Part shown: in pieces, positions 44,088 through 52,971 of the stretch
Numbering within the stretch: the first letter of the stretch is position 1
How the letters are laid out: every line of letters begins with the position of its first letter
Source: Actinomycetes bacterium
Lineage (GTDB): Bacteria; Actinomycetota; Acidimicrobiia; IMCC26256; Chersky-534
NCBI GenBank assembly: GCA_025463865.1
Contig: JAODBH010000148.1
Location: 1-54,248, forward strand
Direction: 5' to 3'
Length of the DNA: 54,248 nt
The notes under the pieces: model-generated
What the model saw: only the letters and a program-made list of their open reading frames with translations
The model's database searches: none
Told to the model about the DNA's origin: nothing
Translations under genes and position numbers: made by a program

Positions 44088-46862
44088 TCAGTCGGATGCG
44101 ACCGGAGGCGCCGCCGTCTTCATCGCGGTGGCCGACTTCTTGGCGGTGGCCGTCGCGGCTCCCGACTTCTTCGCCGCGGGCTTCTTCGCGGCACTCTTCT
44201 TTGCCGGCGCCTTCTTCACCGCGGTCTTCTTGACCGCGGCCTTCTTGGCCGGCGCCTTCTTCACGGCCTTCTTCTTCGCCGGTCGCTTCGAGGGTCCCTT
44301 GGCCTCGCGCGCGCGGAGCAGCGCGACCGCCTCTTCCGTCGTGAGCGACTCCGGGTCGGTGCCGCGCGGGAGTGACGCGTTCGTCGTGCCGTCGGTGGCG
44401 TAGGGACCGAAGCGGCCGTCGAGGACGCGGATCGTCGCGCCGTTGTCGGGATGCGCGCCCAGCTCGGCGAGCGGCGGCTTGGCGACCCGGCCCCGGCGCT
44501 GCTTCGGCTGGGCAAAGATCGCCTGCGCCTGCTCCAGCGTCACCGTGAACATCTGGTCTTCCGAGTCGAGGCTGCGGCTGTCGGTGTCCTTCTTCAGGTA
44601 CGGGCCGTAGCGACCGTTCAGCGCCGTGATCTCCACGCCGTCGACGTCGACCCCGACCACGCGCGGCAGCGACAGCAGGAGCAGGCCGTCCTCGAGGTTC
44701 ACCGTGTCGAGGAACATCGTCTTGAGCAGCGACGCGGTCTTCGGCTTCGTCTTGGATCCCTCGAGGAGCTCGCCGAGCTGCACGTAGGGCCCGTAGCGGC
44801 CGTCGCGCGCGATCACCGGAAGCGTGGTCTCGGGATCGACGCCGAGCACCCGGCCGTCGTCGCGCTTGCGTTCGAGCAGCTCGGTCGCGACCTCGATCGT
44901 GAGCTCGTCGGGGGCGACGTCTTCGGGGAGGGACGCACGGTCGTCTCCGCGCTGCAGGTAGGGCCCGTAGCGGCCGACGCGCACCGCGATCTCGCGGCCC
45001 TCGGCGTCGACACCCACCGGCACGGTGTTGATCTCGCGCGCGTCGATCTTCGCCACGAGCTCGTCGCCGATGAGCTCCTTGAGACCGGCCTGGCCGTTCC
45101 CGAAGTAGAACCCGTGGAGCCACTTCTCCGACTCGCCCTCACCGCGCGCGATGACGTCGAGATCCTCTTCCATCCGGGCGGTGAAGTCGTAGTCGACCAG
45201 GTGGCCGAAGTGCTGCTCGAGCAGCTGGATGGTCGCGAACGCGGTCCAGCTCGGAACCAGCGCGCTGCCTTTCTTCCAGACGTAGCCGCGGTCCTGGATG
45301 GTCTGGATGACCGACGCGTACGTCGACGGTCGACCGATGCCGCGCGACTCGAGCTCCTTGACGAGGCTGGCTTCGGTGTAGCGCGCGGGCGGCTGGGTCG
45401 AGTGGCCCACCGGGGTGAGTTCGGTGCACGTGACCGCGTCGCCCTCGGCGAGCGGCGGCAGCTGCGACTCCTGGTCCTCGGGCACGGCGTCGGGGTCGTC
45501 GTGGCTCTCGAAGTAGACGCGGAGGTAACCCGGGAACTCGATGGTCCGGCCGTTCGCGGCGAAACGTACGTCCTCACCGGTGGTCGACGTGACCGCGAGC
45601 CGCGCGGCCACCTGCTTGAACCGCGCGTCCGCCATCTGGGAAGCGACGGTCCGCTTCCACACGAGGTCGTAGAGGCGCACCTCGTCGGCGTCGAGCTCGC
45701 GCCGTACCTCGTCGGTGGTGCGCATGCGGTCACCCGCGGGTCGGATGGCCTCGTGGGCCTCCTGCGCGTTCTTGACCTTGCGCCGGTACGAGCGCGGCTG
45801 ATCCGGCAGGTAGGCATCCCCGTAGAGCTCCCGGATGCGGGCTCGTGCGCCGGCGATCGCCTGCTCCGACAGGTTGGTGCTGTCGGTGCGCATGTACGTG
45901 ATGTAGCCCCGCTCGTAGAGGCGCTGCGCGACCGCCATCGCCTTCGCCGAACCGAAGCGGAGCTTGCGGCCCGCCTCCTGTTGCAGGGTCGAGGTGATGA
46001 ACGGGGCGTACGGCGACTGCTTCGTGTCCTTGCTCTCGGCCGACGCGACAGTGAACGACTGGTCCTGCACGCGCGCAGCGAGCGCGCGGGCTTCGGCCTC
46101 CACGAGCTGCACGATGTCGGCCGCGGACTTCTCGTTGAGCTGCCCGGTGGCGGGATCGAAGTCCTTGCCGCTCGGCACGCGCTTGCCGTCGATCGACAGC
46201 AGGCTCGCCTTGAAGTCCGCGCCCTTGGCGGCGAAGAGGCCGTCGATGTCCCAGTAGTCGGCGGTGCGGAACGCGACCCGGGCGCGCTCACGGTCGACGA
46301 CGAGACGGGTCGCCACGCTCTGCACCCGCCCGGCCGAGAGCTTCGGCATGACCTTGCGCCACAGCACCGGCGACAACTCGTAGCCGACGAGCCGGTCGAG
46401 GATGCGCCGGCCCTCCTGCGCCTCGACGAGCTTCAGATCGAGCTCGCGCCAGTTCTCGATCGCCTCGTTGATCGCGGCGGCGGTGATCTCGTGGAACACC
46501 ATCCGCTTGACCGGGACCTTCGGCTGCAGCACCTGGAGCACATGCCACGCGATGGCTTCGCCCTCGCGGTCCTCGTCGGTCGCGAGGTAGAGCTCGCTCG
46601 CGTCCTTCAACTCCCGCTTCAACTGGGCGACGACCTTCTTCTTGTCGTTGGGTACGACGTAGATCGGCTGGAAGTGGTCCTCGATGTCGATCCCGAGCCG
46701 GCCGACCGCGGTGCCCCGGTACTCCGCGGGCACGTCGTCCGCGTTGCGGGGGAGATCGCGGATGTGCCCGATGCTCGAGTCCACGACGAAGCCGTCGCCG
46801 AGGAAGCCCGCGATGGTCCGCGCCTTGGCGGGTGACTCGACGATGACGAGCGGCTTGGGCAC
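44088..46862 (-). CDS. topA: DNA topoisomerase I
   Basis: 924 residues. Type IA topoisomerase relaxing negative supercoils. TOPRIM begins PKPLVIVESPAKARTI with the catalytic Glu, followed by ATDEDREGEAIAWHVLQ (DxDxE); the active-site Tyr is in GYITYMRTDSTNLS, with GRPSTYASVI nearby. The C-terminus has no zinc fingers but four TopA C-repeats (VGRYGPYLQ, DGRYGPYVQ, NGRYGPYLK, DGRFGPYAT) and a Lys/Ala tail of PAKK/AVKK units (from about 44310 down to 44140), the actinobacterial type. Start GTG 46862. Convergent with the unknown ORF, divergent from dedA. Confidence 0.96.
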   Translation of the reverse strand: MPKPLVIVESPAKARTIAGFLGDGFVVDSSIGHIRDLPRNADDVPAEYRGTAVGRLGIDIEDHFQPIYVVPNDKKKVVAQLKRELKDASELYLATDEDREGEAIAWHVLQVLQPKVPVKRMVFHEITAAAINEAIENWRELDLKLVEAQEGRRILDRLVGYELSPVLWRKVMPKLSAGRVQSVATRLVVDRERARVAFRTADYWDIDGLFAAKGADFKASLLSIDGKRVPSGKDFDPATGQLNEKSAADIVQLVEAEARALAARVQDQSFTVASAESKDTKQSPYAPFITSTLQQEAGRKLRFGSAKAMAVAQRLYERGYITYMRTDSTNLSEQAIAGARARIRELYGDAYLPDQPRSYRRKVKNAQEAHEAIRPAGDRMRTTDEVRRELDADEVRLYDLVWKRTVASQMADARFKQVAARLAVTSTTGEDVRFAANGRTIEFPGYLRVYFESHDDPDAVPEDQESQLPPLAEGDAVTCTELTPVGHSTQPPARYTEASLVKELESRGIGRPSTYASVIQTIQDRGYVWKKGSALVPSWTAFATIQLLEQHFGHLVDYDFTARMEEDLDVIARGEGESEKWLHGFYFGNGQAGLKELIGDELVAKIDAREINTVPVGVDAEGREIAVRVGRYGPYLQRGDDRASLPEDVAPDELTIEVATELLERKRDDGRVLGVDPETTLPVIARDGRYGPYVQLGELLEGSKTKPKTASLLKTMFLDTVNLEDGLLLLSLPRVVGVDVDGVEITALNGRYGPYLKKDTDSRSLDSEDQMFTVTLEQAQAIFAQPKQRRGRVAKPPLAELGAHPDNGATIRVLDGRFGPYATDGTTNASLPRGTDPESLTTEEAVALLRAREAKGPSKRPAKKKAVKKAPAKKAAVKKTAVKKAPAKKSAAKKPAAKKSGAATATAKKSATAMKTAAPPVASD

Positions 46863-46938
46863 GCAGGGGTCCTTCGATGGGCGGGGGTCGCCCCGGCTTC
46901 TTCGGCGGTGCCGACCGGGGCTGGAGGGCGTTCTTCCT

Positions 46939-46958
46939 TTTCCGTGGTCCCACGGAAA
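46939..46958. promoter_or_regulatory. Palindrome TTTCCGTGG-TC-CCACGGAAA between topA and dedA
   Basis: Perfect 9-bp arms with a 2-nt centre, 77 bp upstream of topA and 76 bp upstream of dedA, practically in the middle of the divergent gap. Well placed for a dimeric regulator controlling one or both genes; the T-rich edge is unusual for this genome. Confidence 0.45.
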
Positions 46959-47020
46959 CGACCGGGCTGTCAAGCGCGGCCCTGGCCGGGACCCTTCCCG
47001 AGGCGGTCCTGGCACCCGTC

Positions 47021-47026
47021 TAGGCT
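47021..47026 (+). promoter_or_regulatory. -10 hexamer TAGGCT of dedA (leaderless)
   Basis: TAGGCT ends 8 nt before GTG 47035 and supports this start although the frame is open for 117 codons upstream across topA. Confidence 0.45.
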
Positions 47027-47034
47027 TCGCCGCC

Positions 47035-47706
47035 GTGGGACTCGATCCGCAAGGAATCCTCAACTTCTTCGGGGCATTTGCCGTACTCGGCCTGTTCCTG
47101 ATCATTTTTGCCGAATCCGGCCTGTTGATCGGATTCTTCCTGCCGGGGGACTCGCTCCTGTTCGTCGCCGGGCTGCTGGCCCATCCGGGCAAGGACCAGC
47201 TCGCCCCCCTGTGGGTGATCCTGCTCGGCTGCTTCGTCGCCGCCGTCCTCGGTGACCAGGTCGGATACCTCTTCGGCAAGAAGGTGGGCCCCTCGCTGTT
47301 CCGGCGCAAGGACTCGCGGATCTTCAAGCAGGCCTACGTCGGCCAGGCCCAGGACTTCTTCGAGAGACACGGATCGAAGACCATCGTGCTGGCCCGGTTC
47401 GTGCCGATCGTTCGGACCTTCGCCCCGATCGTCGCCGGCGTCGCCAACATGCGCTACCGCACGTTCCTGATGTTCAACCTCGTCGGCGCGCTGCTCTGGG
47501 CCGTGGGCGTCACCGGCCTCGGCTACATCATCAGCGACAACGTCCCGTGGGTGAAGGACAACATCGAGATCGTCGCCGTCGGTGTGGTCGTCCTGTCGCT
47601 GATCCCGGCCGTCATCGAGATCCTCCGGGCCCGGCGACACCGGGCGCGTGAGTCCGCAGCCGTTCACGGCACCGACCCGGTCGACGCACCCGCTCCTTCG
47701 GAGTAG
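47035..47706 (+). CDS. DedA family membrane protein
   Basis: 223 residues with about five hydrophobic segments. It has the DedA/SNARE-associated signature: FAESGLLIGFFLPGDSLLFVAGLLA, LGDQVGYLFGKKVG and the paired helix motif FFERHGSKTIVLARFVPIVRTFAPIVAGVANMRYRTFLMFNLVGALLW, containing the conserved Arg/Pro residues implicated in proton-coupled flipping. Known DedA members scramble or flip undecaprenyl phosphate or phosphatidylethanolamine; the lipid here is unknown. Cytoplasmic C-terminal tail is hydrophilic. Divergent from topA. Confidence 0.92.
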   Translation: MGLDPQGILNFFGAFAVLGLFLIIFAESGLLIGFFLPGDSLLFVAGLLAHPGKDQLAPLWVILLGCFVAAVLGDQVGYLFGKKVGPSLFRRKDSRIFKQAYVGQAQDFFERHGSKTIVLARFVPIVRTFAPIVAGVANMRYRTFLMFNLVGALLWAVGVTGLGYIISDNVPWVKDNIEIVAVGVVVLSLIPAVIEILRARRHRARESAAVHGTDPVDAPAPSE

Positions 47707-47709
47707 CCG

Positions 47710-47738
47710 CACCTCCGAGTGCCTCACCTCCGAGTGCC
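47710..47738. repeat. Two tandem copies of CACCTCCGAGTGCC
   Basis: Identical 14-bp units at 47710-47723 and 47725-47738 just after the dedA stop, directly before the terminator stem. Likely replication slippage. Confidence 0.7.
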
Positions 47739-47754
47739 GCGCCTCCCGCGCGGC
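47736..47754. terminator. Hairpin between convergent dedA and response regulator
   Basis: GCCGCGC-CTCCC-GCGCGGC, perfect 7-bp stem with a 5-nt loop, 30 bp after the dedA stop and 18 bp after the stop of the convergent response regulator gene. Suits a bidirectional terminator. Confidence 0.55.
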
Positions 47755-47772
47755 CCTTCCGATGCGGAGCGG

Positions 47773-48465
47773 TCAGCTGGGCTCGGCGATCCAGCGGTAG
47801 CCGATCCCCGACTCGGTGAGGATGAACCGCGGCTGCGCGGCGTCGTCGCCGAGCTTGCGCCGGAGCTGGCGCACGTAGACGCGGAGGTAGTTGCTCTCCG
47901 CGCCGTATCCCGGTCCCCACACCTCCCGGAGCAGGAACTGGTGGGTGAGGAGCTTGCCGGGGTGGCGCACGAACTGCTCGAGCAACTCGAGCTCCGTCTT
48001 CGTCAGGTGGACGGGCTCGCCGTCGCGCCGGACCGCGCGGCTCGCAAGGTCCACTTCGAGCCCGGGGAACCGCAACAACGCGGGGCCCGTCGGTTCCGGC
48101 GTCACCCGCCGGAGCGCGGCCCGAACCCGCGCCAGGAGCTCCTCGGGGTCGAAGGGCTTGGTGACGTAGTCGTCGGCGCCCGCGTCGAGCGCGTCGACCT
48201 TGTCACGCTGACGGTCGCGCGCGCTGAGGACGATCACCGGCGCCGTTGAATAGGTGCGGAGCCTCCGCAGCGTCTCGAAGCCGTCGATGCCCGGTAGTCC
48301 GAGGTCGAGGACGATCGCGTCGGGCTGCTGCTCGGCGAGCACGGTGAGCGCGGCTTCACCCGTCGCCACCTCGAGCACGTCGAAGTCGCGGGCGCGGAAG
48401 CTCATGCGCAGTGCGCGGCGCAGCGCGTCGTCGTCTTCGACCAACAGCACGGTGGCCACGCTCAT
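47773..48465 (-). CDS. OmpR/KdpE-family response regulator
   Basis: 230 residues. Receiver domain with VLLVEDDDALRRAL (acidic pocket), phospho-Asp in AIVLDLGLPGIDGF, and Lys in VTKPFDPEELLARV; C-terminal OmpR winged helix with LTKTELELLEQFVRHPGKLLTHQFLLREVWG and SNYLRVYVRQLRRKLGDD, closest in style to KdpE. Coupled to the kinase gene by an ATGA overlap. This system lies beside the KimA-like potassium transporter, so a role in K+ or osmotic control is inferred. Confidence 0.92.
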   Translation of the reverse strand: MSVATVLLVEDDDALRRALRMSFRARDFDVLEVATGEAALTVLAEQQPDAIVLDLGLPGIDGFETLRRLRTYSTAPVIVLSARDRQRDKVDALDAGADDYVTKPFDPEELLARVRAALRRVTPEPTGPALLRFPGLEVDLASRAVRRDGEPVHLTKTELELLEQFVRHPGKLLTHQFLLREVWGPGYGAESNYLRVYVRQLRRKLGDDAAQPRFILTESGIGYRWIAEPS

Positions 48466-49841
48466 GCGACGGGCCTCCGGTGCGCGACCGGCCAGGCCAC
48501 GACGAAGGTCGCGCCCCCACCGGCGGTCTCCTCGACCGTGACTCGGCCGCCGTGCAGGTCCACGACAGCGCGGACGATGGCGAGCCCGAGCCCGGTCCCC
48601 TCGGCCTCCGGACGGCCCGAGGCCCGTACGAACTCACCGAAGATCCGCTCGCGGTCGGCGGGGTCGACGCCGGGACCGTGGTCGACGACCCGCATCTCCA
48701 CGACGGAGCCCGATCGGCGGGCGGTGATCTCGATCGGCGATCCCGACGGCGCGTAGGCCAACGCGTTCTCGAGGAGGTTGAGGAGGACCTGATCGACCAT
48801 CGTGGGGTCGAGGTACAGGTCGGGGACGTCGTCCGCGATGTCGAGTCCCATCACGTGCCCCGATTCCAGCGGTCGCAGCCGCCGCAGCGCGACCTGCGCC
48901 GCCTCCACGAGGTCGACGGACGCGCGCTCGGGCTCGAGGCCGCCGCTGCGGATCCGGCTCACGGTCAGGATCTTCGCGACCTGGCGCTCGAGACGGTCGC
49001 TCTCGCCGTAGATCGTCTCGAGCAGCTCCCGGCGGTCGCCGTCGTCGAGCCGGGTGTCGGGGGCCAGCAACGTGGACGACGCGGCGCGGATCGAGGCGAG
49101 CGGGGTCCGCAGGTTGTGCGTCACCGCGGTCAGGAAGCCGGTACGGGTGCGGTCGACCTCGGCCGCGACCTCGGCCGCTCGGGCCATCTCCTCGAGCCGG
49201 ACACGGTCGATCGCGGTGGCGAGCCCGGTGAGCAGCGCCTCGAGCACCGCGCGGTCCTCCGTCGTCAGCGCGTGCGCCCGCGGCGCCGCGGTGATGTGGA
49301 CGCCTCCGGCCTCCGCGGTGACCGAACCGGGCGCGCCCGGCTCGGCGTCGCCCACAGCGACCTCCTCGTTGCCGATGCGGAAGCGGCAGCCCGAGAGCGC
49401 GAACAAGGGAACCAGGACCGCGACCGCGCGTTCGGCCACGGCCCGCGGCGTCTCCCCCGCGATCACCCGGTTGGTGAGGTCGAGTCGGACGCCCGCCTCC
49501 CGCTCGCGACGCTCGGCGTTGCGTCGCAGGTGGTCGAGCCGGGTGACGATCCAGTTGAGCGCGGCGGCCGCCGCGAGGAACGTGATCAGGGCCACGACGT
49601 CGTCGGCCTTCTCGATGTCGAGCGTGTGCCGGGGTGGCGTGAACCAGTAGTTGAGGACGAGGAAGCCGCCGAGAGCCGCAACGAAGCCCGGCGCCAACCC
49701 CAGCCGCGCGGCGAACAGCACCGCGATCAGCACGACGAGGGTCGCCTCGGTGAGGCTCGCGTCGAACAGGTGCGCGCCCGCCGCGGCCGCGACGACGAAG
49801 CCCAACCCGACAAGCGTCTTCAGCCCGACCCCGCTCTTCAC
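48462..49841 (-). CDS. KdpD-like sensor histidine kinase lacking the N-terminal KdpD/Usp part
   Basis: 459 residues. DUF4118 four-helix membrane domain (about 5-105, with FLVLNYWFTPPRHTLDIEKADDVVALITF), a GAF-like region (about 130-235), HisKA with the phospho-acceptor in FLTAVTHNLRTPLASI, and HATPase boxes NLLENALAYAP, DHGPGV and GTGLGLAIV. It is the C-terminal architecture of KdpD without the N-terminal KdpD and UspA domains. The start is taken as GTG 49841, 66 bp from the divergent transporter; the frame stays open far upstream but that is antisense noise. Divergent neighbour: KimA-like transporter. Confidence 0.9.
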   Translation of the reverse strand: MKSGVGLKTLVGLGFVVAAAAGAHLFDASLTEATLVVLIAVLFAARLGLAPGFVAALGGFLVLNYWFTPPRHTLDIEKADDVVALITFLAAAAALNWIVTRLDHLRRNAERREREAGVRLDLTNRVIAGETPRAVAERAVAVLVPLFALSGCRFRIGNEEVAVGDAEPGAPGSVTAEAGGVHITAAPRAHALTTEDRAVLEALLTGLATAIDRVRLEEMARAAEVAAEVDRTRTGFLTAVTHNLRTPLASIRAASSTLLAPDTRLDDGDRRELLETIYGESDRLERQVAKILTVSRIRSGGLEPERASVDLVEAAQVALRRLRPLESGHVMGLDIADDVPDLYLDPTMVDQVLLNLLENALAYAPSGSPIEITARRSGSVVEMRVVDHGPGVDPADRERIFGEFVRASGRPEAEGTGLGLAIVRAVVDLHGGRVTVEETAGGGATFVVAWPVAHRRPVA

Positions 49842-49895
49842 AGGATCTTGACGGCGACCACGGCCGTCCTCACGCCTCTTTGACGGCGCGGTCCG

Positions 49896-49901
49896 CATCC
49901 T
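49896..49901 (+). promoter_or_regulatory. -10-like CATCCT of the KimA-like gene (leaderless)
   Basis: CATCCT ends 6 nt before ATG 49908. It is a weaker match than the others. The 66-bp divergent gap has no room for a c-di-AMP riboswitch of the ydaO type. Confidence 0.35.
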
Positions 49902-49907
49902 TGGCGT

Positions 49908-52262
49908 ATGGCGATCACGACCGACCCGAACCCTCCTGGCCTTCCCGGCGACGAGCAGGCCGCGGCGGCGGCCGAAGCCGCGCCCACCCGCAAGGCCCCC
50001 AAGGTAGGGGGTCGTCGGGGCGACGTCGCCAACCTGGTCCTCGGCCGCCGGCTCCGCAGCGAAGACGACATCCACCAGCGCCTCGGCAACCCGGTTGCGC
50101 TCGCCGTCTTCGCCAGCGACGCGCTCTCCTCCGTCGCGTACGCCACCGAGGAGATGCTCACCAAGCTGCTGCCGTACGCCGCGATCGCCGCCTTCGGGTT
50201 GTTGATGCCGCTGTCGCTCGCGATCGTGGCCCTCCTCGTCATCCTCATCTTCTCCTACCGCCAGACGATCAAGGCCTACCCCAGCGCCGGTGGGGCCTAC
50301 ATCGTCACGCGCGACAACTTCGGGGTGCTGCCGGCCCAGGTCGCCGGCGTCGCCCTCCTGACCGACTACATCCTCACCGTCGCCGTGAGCGTCTCCGCCG
50401 GCGTCGCGGCGGCCTACTCCGCGTTCCCCGAGCTGCGCTCCCAGAAGGTCCTCATCGCCGTCGCCCTCATCTGGTTCATCGCCCTGATGAACCTGCGCGG
50501 CGTCAAGGAGTCGGGCCGGGTCTTCGCCGTGCCGACTTACGGGTTCGTGATCGCGATCTTCGGACTGCTGATCGTGGGCTTCGTCCGGGAGCTCTTCGGC
50601 GGGCTCCATGCCGCCAACACCCACGCGCAGATCGTCCACGCCGGTGGGGTCGGAACCCTCGGCGCCTTCGTGATCCTCACCGCGTTCGCCAGTGGGTGCA
50701 CCGCGATGACGGGCGTCGAAGCGATCTCCAACGGGGTTCCGGCGTTCAAGCCGGTGGAGTACAAGAACGCGCGCAAGGTGCTCGGTGTGTTGGGGCTGCT
50801 GCTCGGCACGATGTTCCTGGGCATCTCGTACCTCGCGCTGAAGATCAAGCCGATCCCGACGGCGAAGCAGACCGTGATCAGCCAGGTCGCCCGGGCGGTC
50901 CTCGGCACCGGGACCGTCGGCCACATCCTCTACTTCGTCGTGCAGATCCTCACCATGCTGATCCTGGTCCTCGCCGCGAACACGTCGTTCGCCGACTTCC
51001 CCCGATTGGCGAGCTTCCACGCCCACGACCACTTCCTGCCGACCCCGATGACCACACGCGGCCGGCGGCTCGTCTTCTCCACCGGCATCGTCGTGTTGGC
51101 CGGCTTCGCGACGCTGATGACCGTGGTCACGGGGGCGTCGGTCACCCGCCTCATCCCGCTCTACGCCATCGGGGTGTTCACGTCGTTCACGCTCTCGCAG
51201 GCCGGCATGGCCCGTCGTCACACGAAGCTCAAGGAGCCCGGCTGGCACGTGGGCATCATCGTCAACGGGCTCGGCGCGATCGCGACGGGGGTGGTCCTCG
51301 TGGTCATCGCGGTCACGAAGTTCCTCGACGGCGCGTGGATCATCATGCTGGCGGTGCCGATCATCGTCCTGATCCTCACCCGGGTGAACAAGCACTACAT
51401 CCACATCAGCACGACGCTGGCGGACGAAGCGCGGGAGTCGCCGATCGCGCCGTCGAAGCACATGGACACCGTGGTGTTCGTCTCCAAGCTCGACATCGGC
51501 CTCGACCGCGCCATGCGCTACCTCGACGCACTCCCGTCCGACTCGGTGCGCTGCGTGCACATCGGCCCGGAGTCGAAGGCTCTGGCCGGTGCGTTCTGGG
51601 CCCGCTACGAGCGCGAGCTCGAGTTCGCGCCGGGCCGCAAGGTCGTGAAGACGGCACGCGCGCTCGCGCACTCGGAACGGCACGATCATCCCGACCGGGT
51701 GGTCGCCGTCGTGATCCCCGAGATGATCGAGGACACGCGCTGGCGCCACCTCCTGCGCTACAGCACCGCGCTGCGGCTCAAGGCCGGCCTGTTGCTCGAA
51801 TCGGGGGTGGTGGTCGTCAACGTTCCGACGATGGCCGAGGACAAGACGCTCCGGAACCGGCCGGCGCGTCGCCACGTGGCGGTGGTACCGATCGGTGAGC
51901 TCCACGCGGGCGCCCGCGACGCGCTGGCGATCGCGGCCCTGCTCGGCGCCGACCGCATCGTCGGCGTGCACATCGCCGAGAACCCCGAGGAGACCGAGGC
52001 GGTGCAGAACGCGTGGGAGGAGGCCGACATCCGGTACCCGCTCGACCTCGTCGCCGCGCCCTACCGCGTGGTCGCGCAACCGTTGATCGACGAGGTGCGC
52101 GCGCTCAAGCGGGAGGGGGCCGACCTCGTCACCGTCGTCATCGGCGAGGTCGTGCCGAAGTGGTACCAGCACGGTCTGCACAACCACCGCGCCCTGCAGA
52201 TGAAGGCGGGCCTGCTGTTCGAGCCCGGTGTGGCCACCGTGTCGGTGCCCCACCACCTGTAG
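49908..52262 (+). CDS. KimA-like APC-superfamily potassium transporter with two cytoplasmic Usp-like domains
   Basis: 784 residues. A charged N-terminus, about twelve membrane helices (about 65-490), then a large cytoplasmic part. VFASDALSSVAYATEEML, IFSYRQTIKAYPSAGGAYIVTRDNFG and LMNLRGVKESG match the KUP-related KimA/YdaO branch of APC transporters, known for high-affinity K+ uptake inhibited by c-di-AMP. The C-terminal part appears duplicated: region 1 (about 520-645) ends STALRLKAGLLLESGVVVVNVP and region 2 (about 654-784) ends NHRALQMKAGLLFEPGVATVSVP. KimA of Bacillus has one such domain in about 607 residues. Flanked by two KdpDE-like systems. An amino-acid permease role is the alternative. 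Confidence 0.85.
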   Translation: MAITTDPNPPGLPGDEQAAAAAEAAPTRKAPKVGGRRGDVANLVLGRRLRSEDDIHQRLGNPVALAVFASDALSSVAYATEEMLTKLLPYAAIAAFGLLMPLSLAIVALLVILIFSYRQTIKAYPSAGGAYIVTRDNFGVLPAQVAGVALLTDYILTVAVSVSAGVAAAYSAFPELRSQKVLIAVALIWFIALMNLRGVKESGRVFAVPTYGFVIAIFGLLIVGFVRELFGGLHAANTHAQIVHAGGVGTLGAFVILTAFASGCTAMTGVEAISNGVPAFKPVEYKNARKVLGVLGLLLGTMFLGISYLALKIKPIPTAKQTVISQVARAVLGTGTVGHILYFVVQILTMLILVLAANTSFADFPRLASFHAHDHFLPTPMTTRGRRLVFSTGIVVLAGFATLMTVVTGASVTRLIPLYAIGVFTSFTLSQAGMARRHTKLKEPGWHVGIIVNGLGAIATGVVLVVIAVTKFLDGAWIIMLAVPIIVLILTRVNKHYIHISTTLADEARESPIAPSKHMDTVVFVSKLDIGLDRAMRYLDALPSDSVRCVHIGPESKALAGAFWARYERELEFAPGRKVVKTARALAHSERHDHPDRVVAVVIPEMIEDTRWRHLLRYSTALRLKAGLLLESGVVVVNVPTMAEDKTLRNRPARRHVAVVPIGELHAGARDALAIAALLGADRIVGVHIAENPEETEAVQNAWEEADIRYPLDLVAAPYRVVAQPLIDEVRALKREGADLVTVVIGEVVPKWYQHGLHNHRALQMKAGLLFEPGVATVSVPHHL

Positions 52263-52268
52263 GCGGCA

Positions 52269-52961
52269 TCAACCGGGCTCGGTCAGAGGTGGCTCGAACC
52301 GGTACCCCATGCCGGGCTCGGTGATGAAGTATCTCGGGTTCGAGGGCTGGGGCTCGAGCTTGCGCCGGATCCGGGCCATGACCACGCGGAGATAGTTCGT
52401 CTCCTCGCCGTAGGTCGGGCCCCACACCTCCTGGAGCAGCTGCCGTTGCGAGACGAGCTTGCCCGCGTTGCGCACGAGCACCTCGACGAGGTGCCACTCG
52501 ATCGGCGTGAGGCGTATGTCGCCGTGGGGTCCCGACACCCGCTTGGCCGCGAGGTCGAGGGCGAAGTCGGGGGTCTCGACCGTCGCCTCACCGTCGGCCG
52601 GCGTGGCCCGACGCAGCGCAGCGCGCAGCCGGGCCAGCAGTTCGTCCATCCCGAACGGCTTCGTCACGTAGTCGTCGGCGCCCGCGTCGAGCGCGGCGAC
52701 CTTGGCCGCCTCCGCGTCACGGGCCGACAACACGACGATCGGGACCGGGCTCCAGCCCCGGATGCCCTGGATCACCTCGATCCCACCCAACCCGGGAAGC
52801 CCCAGATCGAGCACGACGACGTCGGGATGCTGGCTCGCCGCGAGCGCGAGGGCCTCTTCTCCGCTCTCGGCGAGATCCACGTCGTAGCCGCGGGCCCGGA
52901 GATTGATGCCGAGGGCCCGACGGATGGGGGCTTCGTCGTCGACGACGAGGACCCGGCTCAT
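52269..52961 (-). CDS. kdpE: KdpE-type response regulator
   Basis: 230 residues. Receiver with VLVVDDEAPIRRAL, phospho-Asp in VVVLDLGLPGLGG and YVTKPFGMDEL; winged helix with LTPIEWHLVEVLVRNAGKLVSQRQLLQEVWGPTYGEETNYLRVVMARIRRKLEPQPSNPRYFITEPGMGYRFEP split by few changes from classic KdpE. It should activate K+ uptake genes such as kdpFABC, not seen in the window. It is 10 bp downstream of the kinase gene and converges with the transporter, stops 6 bp apart. Confidence 0.92.
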   Translation of the reverse strand: MSRVLVVDDEAPIRRALGINLRARGYDVDLAESGEEALALAASQHPDVVVLDLGLPGLGGIEVIQGIRGWSPVPIVVLSARDAEAAKVAALDAGADDYVTKPFGMDELLARLRAALRRATPADGEATVETPDFALDLAAKRVSGPHGDIRLTPIEWHLVEVLVRNAGKLVSQRQLLQEVWGPTYGEETNYLRVVMARIRRKLEPQPSNPRYFITEPGMGYRFEPPLTEPG

Positions 52962-52971
52962 GACCCGCCGC

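Noticed and set aside
44140-44310. Repetitive CTTCTT-type tract that could be mistaken for a regulatory repeat
   Set aside because: It encodes the Lys/Ala (PAKK) tail of TopA, typical of actinobacterial topoisomerase I.
44451-46835. 794-codon open frame on the plus strand opposite topA
   Set aside because: Antisense shadow of a long GC-rich gene; Leu/Arg/Asp/Val-rich with no domain, while topA on the minus strand has every expected motif.
49842-52256. Open frame of about 800 codons on the minus strand, running antisense to the transporter and joined in frame to the histidine kinase
   Set aside because: Composition is His/Asp/Arg/Gly-rich repeats of GDRGEDHEG type, the mirror of GC3-biased codons on the plus strand. 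The kinase homology begins only at 49841, and the transporter has full protein homology over the region.
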